From Prunella strophiata (taxonomy: Eukaryota; Chordata; Aves; Passeriformes; Prunellidae), in NCBI GenBank assembly GCA_036583965.1, contig JAZBQD010000017.1, positions 28,120,385 through 28,184,384 on the forward strand: a DNA stretch of 64,000 nt. Reading direction: 5' to 3'. Numbering within the stretch: position 1 is the stretch's first letter; each line of letters opens with the position of its first letter. This document shows positions 35,619-64,000 of this stretch, in pieces. Position numbers and translations under genes: made by a program. The notes beneath the pieces were generated by a model, which worked only from the letters and a program-made list of their open reading frames with translations, had not been told where the DNA came from and ran no database searches.

Positions 35619-36107
35619 AAAATCATAGACTGGCTGTGGCTGGAAGGCACCTCTAGAGGTCATGTGGTTCAACTCCTCTGCTCAAGCAGAACCACGTTGA
35701 GCCTGCTGCCCATGACCATATCCAGACAGCTTCTGATGATCTCCAAGAAGTGAAATTCCACTTCCTCTCCGGGCAGCCTCTGCCAGTGCTTGGATACCTG
35801 TACAGTAAAGAAGTGTTTCTGATGTTCACATGGAGCCTCCTGTGTTTCAGTCTGTGCCCAGTGTCTCCTGTCATGGCACAAATGAAAGGAGCCCATCTTC
35901 TTTGCACTTGCTTCAGGTATTTATATACATTGGTAAGATTCCCCTAAGCCTTCTTGTTTCCAGGTTGAACAGTTCCAGCTCTCAGCCCTTTCTCACAGGA
36001 GAAATACTGTAATTGCTTTATAATCTTTGTGGCTCTTTGTTGAGCTCTCTCTGGTGTGCTTATGTCTCGTGTACTGGGGAGCTCAGAACCAAACACAGCA
36101 CTCCTGG
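35619..36107 (-). mobile_element. CR1 LINE 3' fragment
   Basis: Reverse-complement CR1: aaaatcatagactggctgtg, ctggaaggcacctctagagg, aagaagtgtttctgatgttc, then catggcacaaatgaaag and ccaggttgaacagttcc. Minus orientation, 5' truncated. Confidence 0.85.
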
Positions 36108-37466
36108 AGTCAGGACATTTTTTGTGTCTGAGAATTGTTTTAGATACTTAGAACTTGTGACAGAGCAAAAGAATTCTCAGGTTTATTTGGAAAATCAATT
36201 CCCTTGTCTGTGTTTCTAAACACTGACTTGTTTTTTTCAGAGGTCAGTATCTGTCACTTTGTTTTGTAACTTCATGTGACAGTATTGTGCTACACCTCTG
36301 GCTTCCTGTATGTGCTCAAACATGTTTACTGGCTTTAACTTCCCACTGTTGCTGCTTATCTCCGTAGCATTAATCAGTGGAATCTGGAAGAAAATTTGGA
36401 CACTTCCTGTCCTTCAGATACAATCCCAGCTGCATGCGCGTGAAGATCTCATGCAGTATTGAGAGAGAGGCTGTGGACTCTTGCTGAATACATCCTGGTA
36501 TAGAACTTGCTTTGTTTAGCTTCTGATCAGGTGGCAGCCAGCAGCCAGGCAGTCTAAAATTACAATGAGCATTTGTAAAGAAGGGGGATGGAGAGGTCAT
36601 GGGTTCATTGGAAAGCAGGGAGCCTGAAAACAACAGCATTGTGCATTCATCATCTTAGCCTGTGGAACACAGTTAAGTTTTAAGCAGCCATAAAAAAACA
36701 TGGTGTTGCTTATATTTCTTGCTGATGGTTTTTTTTTCTGAACAACCAGTTAAGAGGCAGACATAGATTACTGGCTTGTATTTCAGAATGGACAACATAG
36801 GTGTCTTTAGTCTTTGCCAAGAGGATTCCTCCAGCAGTACTTGTCATGCAGGCAGGCATGTTCTTCTGCAGAACTGTGTGCTGTGGCACTAATTCTAATC
36901 CAAATATAATTATCTGGAATGGTCCAAGAGGTGTACAGCCCAGGTGTTTTAAACTTACTGATGCCTGTGATATCTCCATGTCATTTGAAATGGACACAGT
37001 GATCAGATTTCACTGAATGCAAGTGTAAATTCTGTCTGCATGTCACTTTGTGTTGTGTTTTTGTAGTACAAAAGTGCCATTGCCTCCATTGTTAATACCT
37101 GCAGATTTTAGACAATTTTGTTACAATTAAATGCAGGAAGGACAGTACTTCAAGATCACTAGAAAATGAATGAATTTGTTATTTCCAAGTGTCTGGCTGG
37201 TATATCAAAGACTCAAAATACTGAAAAACTAAACTTGATGGTATGGGCTATTCTAAAGGACACTGGGCCAGCATCAAGTAAACACATTAGTGCAGATATT
37301 CTGTGAACATCTGATGTTTGCTCCTTCTCAGACTGGATACAACAGGGGGCTAATATCCATAAAATCTCTGGTCCACGTTAAAGTATCTGAAGTTCAAAGG
37401 ATGCTTCTGAACAGAGAAAGAAGAAGAGACAAACAAAACCACTATTATGCTATTAAACATGATTTT

Positions 37467-37472
37467 TTTATT
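37467..37472 (-). terminator. Candidate GNE polyadenylation signal
   Basis: AATAAA on the minus strand about 2.06 kb after the GNE stop. A long 3' UTR would fit the gene, but other weaker signals (for example ATTAAA near 39050) cannot be excluded. Confidence 0.3.
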
Positions 37473-39531
37473 CTGATTTTATAAACTGCTTCTACATATG
37501 CAGCAAGTTCTTGGCCAATTGACAGAAAAAAAGCATTTTCAAAAGCATTTGAAGAACTGTTTTCTTAACATGATGTTAAAGGTGTAAAACTTTTCAACTG
37601 TGGTTTTTCTGTGCCTGCACCCTCCCTTCAGCTGCTAGAGAAAAACATTTTGAGTCTGAGATACCAGAAATACAGAGCTTCAGAGGGTCTGGAAAGCAAA
37701 AGCCTGGTCCCACTTTTAGCCAGGCATTCCAGCCAGGCATTCCTTGTGATAGTAGAGGATGGAAAAGTCATAAATGACAGGCCTCTTCACTGCTAGAACC
37801 TCAGTACTCCTGATCTGAGCTACTGTCACTGCAGAGGCCAGTTTCTCCTTGACCTGCTCATAGAGCTAATGATCTGGTACTGAAGGTCATGGGAATCATC
37901 AAGTAATCCAAGAAGTGTAGGGAAAGGAACTAAAATTCCTTGGTTACATAAAGCCTAGTATAACTTGGCAAACAGTTAAGAACCAGTTATTTGCCAATAG
38001 CACAAAGGCTGCATGATTGTTCTTGGAGATATCAGGAGGAGACCTGGTGGTGTTCCTGAAATCTGCTCTGAAGGTGTGAGTTACCAGTAAGCATTCCTTG
38101 CGGAAGAGAGGCTGAAGTAAAGACAATCTGTATAGATTACATCTCAGAATTAGCGAGTGAACTAGGAGCTATTCAGTCCAAGTTCATTGTGTAGCAGAAG
38201 ATTGCAGAAGATTGTTTCATTTTGATAGGAGGAGAAGTTCGAGTGTGGAAATAGCCCCTGTCATAACACGTTACTGGACTTCTGAGAATATCAGAGGTTG
38301 AGTTAGATGTCAAAATAGGTCATTAAACTCAGGACAGGATAGTTTTGTGACTGTTCCTCCAGAGCTATCTTTCTGGATTAGCTGATAGATGGGTTGGTTT
38401 TTCAATTTCTCCAGCATCTTGAAAGTATGTTAAAAAAGCAGCTGGACAAAGACAGCACTGTATATCAAGGACTCATTAAAGAAATACGAACCACAGCTTA
38501 TTTAGGCAAGCCATCACTGGGACTTGACATACTTTTCTCCTAGGCCTCTGAATGCTCTGAAGGCAAGGATAAGGGTCAGATTTGATTTTCCCTCCTGAAA
38601 GCTGATGGTGAAAGCAGGACAAGAACAGTGCACCTGCAGCCACCTGAATGGCTGAGGCGATGCACTGTGTCACTCAGCAGTGAAAGGTTCTTTATGATCC
38701 GATGTGCCATGTGGCTGAATTTCAGCTAACTGGCTACCAAAGAATAAACAGCCCCCCTCTCTGAAAGTGGATTAAGTCTCTTGAGAAGTCCCCCAAGATT
38801 AAAATTCAAATAGTTTACTATTGGCCAGAGCCAGAAGACAAAGATGCTCACTGCTGTACATATCAGTTTGTTTGGACTCCTCTGCAGGCTGTAAGCTCAC
38901 TAAACTGTAGTTTTTTTTTTTCCTTCATATGCAAAGCTTCTAAAATGGGACTCTGGCCTTTAGAGATTATCTAATAAATAAACTTGGTTGCCTCTACCTT
39001 CATGAAAGTCCTTCATGAAAAGGAATTTCTAAGTGTAGCCTTTCTTTTAATTATAGAGGCCCTTGTTTCCACCCACTTAAATTACTACCTGCTACTGGTG
39101 ATTACATCATATTTACTTTGTGGGTGGAATCCTGAAAACTGAAAAGCTGGTAAACGTCTCATTTCACATAAGTGGGAAATGAGATACGGATCCCCAAGAG
39201 TTATAATAATTTTACACACCATACACATTATCCCCATACAGCAAGAGATGCTCATAAATAATTCAGCCACACTCAAAAGTAATGTATAGGCTTAACAACA
39301 GAGGTGCTTAAAAAACCAGAATTGCACATTACTTCCAATGAAGTCAGCTGAAATTTAGGAAAAATACAAAAAGATAATACCTCAATTAGGAAATGCTGAA
39401 GTAGTCACTAACTACTCAGAACACTACTTTGATTCATTAGCTGCTCTCATCAAAGAAAAGTTTGGGGCAAAGTATTCCCTCCACCCATTAGGAATTTGAA
39501 TAGTCCAATTCTCTAATTCTTGTGTAATTCT

Positions 39532-59398
<19,867 letters not shown>

Positions 59399-62300
59399 GA
59401 CTTCCTTTTGCTTCTGTTTTGAAAGATTCTTGAAGTACACCTCCTGACATAATAGAGAAAACAAGAAGTGTGTCATTAGTAACAGTAATTTACTTACATC
59501 AAATGGTATACACTTCATGAACAGTACACACTAGGGCAGCCCCAGCTGTGGATACACAGTAACTAATCCACTTATAATGGATACCTAAGTACCTAACAGA
59601 ACAAATGGAGTTCTGATTCCAAAATTTAGAATAGAAACTTATATTTTCCAGTTAAAACGGCATTTTAATACTTCTATTTCCACAAATAGTATATAAAAAT
59701 TCTGTATAAACAATATTTAAGTATTATGAAGTTCAACTGAAATTAAACAGTAAAATTACTTCTCCCTGTTCTGATGGAAACCTCTGTGTAAGTAGAAAAA
59801 CTATTCTGCCTTAGTAAATGAAAGAAAGAAAATCTCATATTCCAAATAAAAGAACGGAACAAATTGCTCAGATGCATCCACTGACAGACTCTGTAAACAA
59901 AAGATTTTTGACTAAGACAGCTTATGTACCTCCATTAAACAGATTTTGGTGAGGTAAAGGAAGTTAAACATTTATTTCTAAAGCCTTACATACCCTTTTG
60001 TAGGCCAAAGTACATTAAGAAAATCAATAATACAAAACATCAAAATAAACCTAACTTCCTCTCCTCCCAAACAGAAATTACTAAGGTGTTGGCAAGAATT
60101 TAAGTAACTACCATCCTTTCGGTTTAAATCTAATGTTATGTCAGATTTTTGCTTCATTCTGTAGACAGAACTTTTTCTGGATTAATGGACAAGGCTTGCT
60201 TATCCTTGACTCAAAGCAGTATCAATCTTTCTACTGATTTTGCCAGCTAGAAAAGCATGACAGTACATTATAATATTAACAGGAGCAATTCCATGCTCCT
60301 TTTAGACTGCATTCAGATTTTTTCAGTAAAGTTCTAAAAGAAAGGCTACTGACATCACACTCTCATGAAACTTACAAAATTCATCAACCTTTCAAGATTT
60401 CCCTATTTTCAAGACATTAGTTTAGGTTTCATCATACATGACAAAACAATGCCTTGGTGTAATAGTAACATTAGGGTGATCAGGAATCTATGCCAAGGTG
60501 TCAAAGTTAAAGTGGTATCTCTAGTCCACTTGCAATCCATTAGGGCCCTGCAAAAATATGACTGGCAGTGACACCAGCCAGACTCAGACCTAACAGACCC
60601 CACTGCTTTTCCTCATTTCTAAAACAACCTCTCATCAGAGCTGGTTCTTAGCAGGACGTCTGTTGTTATCTATGTAAAACCAGCCACTAATTCAAATAAA
60701 ATGGTGATCAAGATGTGAATGCCACTTCCGACACACCTATAAGCTTGTCTTTGAAAATGTGTGAACAACTTTAGTATAACTAGAGGCAAACCTCTCACAA
60801 AACTCTTTAAGTTGGCCACTGCTGCATACATATTCTATATTATATAAAACAAGAAGCCAAAGTAAAAAACTGCAAAATAAGGAAGTGACAAAGCAAACTT
60901 ATCTGGTCTGCTAACTCTAAATTACCTGTTTGAGCTAGGACCATTATGACCCCTCTGACAAAGCAAGTTTCTTTTCATTTATGCAAAGCAGTCTTTTAAG
61001 AAGCAGAATAGTTTTCTGTCATCCTTTTTTCTTCAAGGATTGTCTAAAACTCTAAAAACCTTCCATCTAGACAAAGAACATACCATCTCCTAAAACAGAA
61101 GGTCTCTAAGTTGAGAAAAAACTTTTTTCACCATAACTACAGATCCAACAGAACTGAATCACTAGCCCACACATCCTTCCAGCCATGAAGATGACATTTA
61201 ATTACAGTTAGTATTTAGCTGTAATAATGGTCTCTTTAAATAATTTTAGACATAGATGTGGAGACACTCCAAATCTGTCTGAATTGACTAGAATCAAAGG
61301 CAATTCCTGGTATTTGTCCATTTCAACTTCTGTTGATATTACACTTCAAAGCAGAATTATTTCCAGAATTATCCTGCCTTAAAACTCGGTAACACAGTAG
61401 TTTCAAAAAGCTGCCAGGTGAGCCACACGCTGGCCTTGGTGCAGACTGGTTTTCTATTGCTGTCAATTTTAAACACCTGCTTATCTGAAGAACCAAAATA
61501 TTTACCCTAGCATAAGGTAGGTAACAATGCAATATAATTATCAACTGCATGTGGAAATTTGCCACTAATTAAATTGGTTTATTGTTTTCTAGGATAACTT
61601 GGATGTTTCCTAAAGAAACATGTGATGTATTGCTACATTACAGTTTAATAACAGACATTATTCTATCCTGACTCCAAACTTTTCTGAGCTTAAATGCAAA
61701 AATAATTCTGTATTTTCAGACAGTATTCACTGTCAAAAAGCAATGGCCAAGTCCCTTCAGCCATTAACAGCAAGCTTCTTCAAGCAGAGCTGTGATGCCC
61801 TAGCTACAAAATTTTGTTACCACTGTGGTTTTAGAATTTATTATCAGCTATTGCAGACAAGTAATCTCTTTTCAGGACTGTTCACCAAAATTATTTGAAA
61901 TAATGAATCACTGACATTTTCCTCTTTCTAGATGTTTGATGATATACTGAGTTTGATCTACATAGAACTTTCTAGCTGGGGGATTCTCCTGTTCAAGGTC
62001 TATCTCTTCCACCTTGCAGGGACTAGCAATCTTTAGCAGAAGGGAGAAGAAATAAAACAGTCATCCATGAAGGACTAGTTGAAATACTAAATCTCCATAT
62101 GCTTTGGTCTACTGCTCTTCTATATCCCATCCCAAAGCTTTTAGATGATTACATATTCAAGGACTTTTTAAGACTGGGAATTCTGGGCCAGACTTTACAG
62201 CAGCTAAGCAGCTACTATTTCTGTTAGCAGTCCCCAAAGCATGAGACACCCCTCGATCACTGTTTCACAAACAAATGACACCACCTGTATACTCTATATT

Positions 62301-62752
62301 CTACACTGACACCTGTGAAACACTGGGTTGTAAAATCAAAGACCCAGTCTCTATACTGTGTGTACGCCCATGTGTTGAGGGCAATTTTGTCTTCCCACTT
62401 GCTTTGCCGTGTGGCATACAGGTTATTTCTGCCCTGAACTCTTCCCACACCCTGTACCAGTATGTGTATTCCCACTGCCCTTCTCCACCCATCCACTGAG
62501 CCATCGGTTCAACATCGCCTGTGTGCACACACACCCAGGGCCCCTTCCTAGAGCCCAGTGCAGGCGACCAAACATCAAACGACACCCTCAAATGCCTCTG
62601 TGAGGGTGGAAAAGCATCCATCGCCCTGCACATGTTTTAGGGCAAAAAATGCTCCCCACCATTCCCCCCATGAATGTGCCTGATGTCTTTACCAGGCCCC
62701 TTCCTGGTGCAAGTGATCACCCCCTGCGCTTCTCCAAATATTGATACGCCAA

Positions 62753-63001
62753 GGATCACAGAATATGATGACTCCAATGCTGAACTGGAAGGGAACCACA
62801 AAGATCATCGAGTCCAACTCTTATTCCTGCAAAGGACACCACAAGCATCCATGTTCCCGAGATTACTGTCCAAACGTTTCCTGAACTCTGTCAGGCTGGT
62901 GCTGCGACCACTTCCCTAGGAGCCGGTCCTAGCCACCCTCTGGGTGAAGTGCCTTTTTCTAATATCCAGCCTAAACCCGCCCTGACACTTCAGGCCATTC
63001 A
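62753..63001 (-). mobile_element. CR1 LINE 3' fragment at the edge of the GNE CpG island
   Basis: Reverse-complement CR1: gatcacagaatatgatgact, ctggaagggaaccacaaaga, tttctaatatccagcctaaa. Sense relative to GNE. Confidence 0.85.
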
Positions 63002-63120
63002 CTTGCTACACAAGTCTGCCCTGGTACTCCCCCCTTCCGCACCCCCTCATCCCGGGAAAAGCCACGCCTGCGGCCCGCCGCTCTCTCTGTTCCTCCGGAC
63101 AGTGCCCGCTGCGCACCTTT

Positions 63121-63220
63121 CCCCTGACGGGCTCCGGATCCCCGCTTTTCCCGGGGACCCGCGCCCGCATCCCCTGACTGGCTCTGGATCCCGCATTTCG
63201 CGGGGACGCGCCCCGGCCCG
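63121..63220. repeat. 50-bp tandem duplication in the GNE CpG island
   Basis: Two adjacent 50-bp units (63121-63170 and 63171-63220), each starting cccctgac and containing ggctc.ggatcc and cgggga, aligning without gaps. Confidence 0.8.
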
Positions 63221-63357
63221 CGGCTGCCCCGCCCCCAGGCACAGTCGCCCCCGCCCCGCCGCCGCCTCCCCGCACATCTGCGGCTCAGCTCAGCTCAGCT
63301 CAGCCCGGCTCGGTCTGGCCCGGCCCGGCCCGGGCTCTGCGGCCGCCCCGCAGTCAC

Positions 63358-63522
63358 CTTGCCGTGCGCCAGGACCGCGGCGGCGGCGCGGGCCCGCTCG
63401 CATCCGCCGGAGCGCGCCCCGCCCCCGCAGGAAGTGAGCGCGGAGGAGGCGCTGCCCTCAGCGCGGCCGCGCCCGCCGCCCGGCCCGGCCGCCGCCGGCA
63501 CCGCCGCATGCCGCTCTGCCAT
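63358..63522 (-). other. GNE: Candidate GNE first exon, possibly coding
   Basis: CpG-rich sequence ending in AAG and donor GTGACT at 63357. From ATG at 63522 (context GTGATGG) it is open for 55 codons (MAERHAAVPAAAG...VLAHGK) and would join phase 0 to EVYFKNLSK of the 59443 exon, predicting a 792-residue form. It may equally be 5' UTR. The Ala/Gly-rich translation shows no resemblance to the human METYGYLQ leader. Confidence 0.45.
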
Positions 63523-63720
63523 CACAGAACCGATCCGGCTGGAAAAGACCTCTGAGGTCATCGAGTCCAACTCAGGACCCAACACCTCCCTGTCAACCAG
63601 ACCTTGGCACTGAGCGCCACATCCAGTCTTTCCTTAAACACCGCTAGGGACGGTGACTCCATTGCAATGGCAGCCCGTTCCAATGTCTAATCAGCCTTTC
63701 TGTGAAGAAATTCTTCCTAA
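63523..63720 (-). mobile_element. CR1 LINE 3' end abutting the GNE first exon
   Basis: Reverse-complement CR1: cacagaaccgatccggctgg, aaaagacctctgaggtcatc, cagtctttccttaaacaccg, gtgaagaaattcttcctaaa. Its 3' terminus meets the candidate GNE ATG at 63522. Sense relative to GNE, 5' truncated. Confidence 0.9.
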
Positions 63721-64000
63721 AGAGGAACCATGTCGTTGACGTGGGGCAGTATCTTCTTGTAGGTTTATGTATGGAATACTCCATACATACACATCTGAGC
63801 TGGATGATCTCACAGCTTCAGTGGCATCCGCCATCATGTTAAAAGCTTTTAAAGTGAGGGCTGCCAGGGAACTAGGGGCTGTGGGGTTGCTGTAGGAGAT
63901 GCACAGTTAGGACAGACAGCCTACAGGGGTGTATGGAAGAATAAGGCAGTTGCCTGGTCATGCAGGCTGCGAGGAACTGCAGCCCTCCAGTCAGAGCACC
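63721..64000. other. Sequence upstream of GNE
   Basis: Unrecognised sequence to the window edge, with one short perfect inverted repeat (10-bp arms, 4-base spacer) at 63766-63789. Confidence 0.6.

Larger units (their letters stand above)
33830..39531. other. Spacer between convergent CLTA and GNE
   Basis: 5.7 kb without coding exons. It contains a CR1 fragment (35619-36107) and, on the minus strand, presumably the GNE 3' UTR adjoining 39531. Short tandem duplications occur at 37718-37743 (13-bp unit) and 38194-38213 (10-bp unit). Confidence 0.65.
59444..63357 (-). other. GNE first intron
   Basis: 3.9 kb. A search by eye for an exon like the human METYGYLQ leader found none. A CR1 fragment (62753-63001) and the CpG-rich promoter flank occupy the upstream end. 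Confidence 0.65.
62950..63560 (-). promoter_or_regulatory. CpG-island promoter of GNE
   Basis: Dense CpG block around the candidate first exon, with cggcccggcccggcccgggc and a short AGCTC repeat (about 63282-63303). No TATA box was seen. The transcription start is not defined by sequence. Confidence 0.8.

Overview
This window is vertebrate nuclear DNA, almost certainly from a bird and probably a songbird. The evidence is intron-split genes with canonical GT/AG splice sites, many CR1 LINE fragments (the characteristic avian/reptile LINE), CpG-island promoters, and close protein matches to three vertebrate genes. In chicken the human chromosome 9 counterparts of these genes lie on chromosome Z, so Z linkage is likely, but the sequence alone does not prove it. 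No prokaryotic, phage, CRISPR, rRNA or tRNA features were seen.

Layout. (1) 1-5983, minus strand: 5' two thirds of NANS (N-acetylneuraminate-9-phosphate synthase), coding exons 1-4. The remaining exons lie beyond the left edge. Its CpG-island promoter is at about 5780-6330. (2) 6340-19050: gene-free spacer of old unique sequence with CR1 fragments. (3) 19512-33553, plus strand: complete CLTA (clathrin light chain A), seven coding exons, including both small exons that make the long (neuronal) isoform. (4) 33554-39531: spacer between two convergent genes. (5) 39532-63522, minus strand: complete GNE (UDP-GlcNAc 2-epimerase/ManNAc kinase). Eleven coding exons give 722 codons plus stop, the same length as the human canonical protein, and a candidate first exon lies in a CpG island near 63.4 kb. 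The large GNE intron (46918-54261) is packed with CR1 LINE pieces and one solo endogenous-retrovirus LTR.

How the genes relate. GNE makes ManNAc-6-phosphate from UDP-GlcNAc, and NANS condenses that product with phosphoenolpyruvate to make Neu5Ac-9-phosphate. Two enzymes acting in sequence in sialic acid synthesis therefore sit within 64 kb, separated only by CLTA, a clathrin-coat subunit with no known role in the pathway. CLTA and GNE are tail to tail, as in human; NANS and CLTA are head to head but about 13.5 kb apart.

Points that stand out: coding-like sequence upstream of the canonical GNE start, with an open first exon abutting a CR1 copy; leucine at GNE residue 712; pyrimidine-rich, PTB-like tracts before the CLTA neuronal exons; every recognised intragenic CR1/LTR lying in the sense direction of its host gene; about 50-bp GC-rich tandem repeats in both sialic-acid-gene promoters; and an unrecognised interspersed repeat present twice. 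I found no wholly new gene system. Exon boundaries were read by eye from splice sites and remembered protein families and were not tested against any database.
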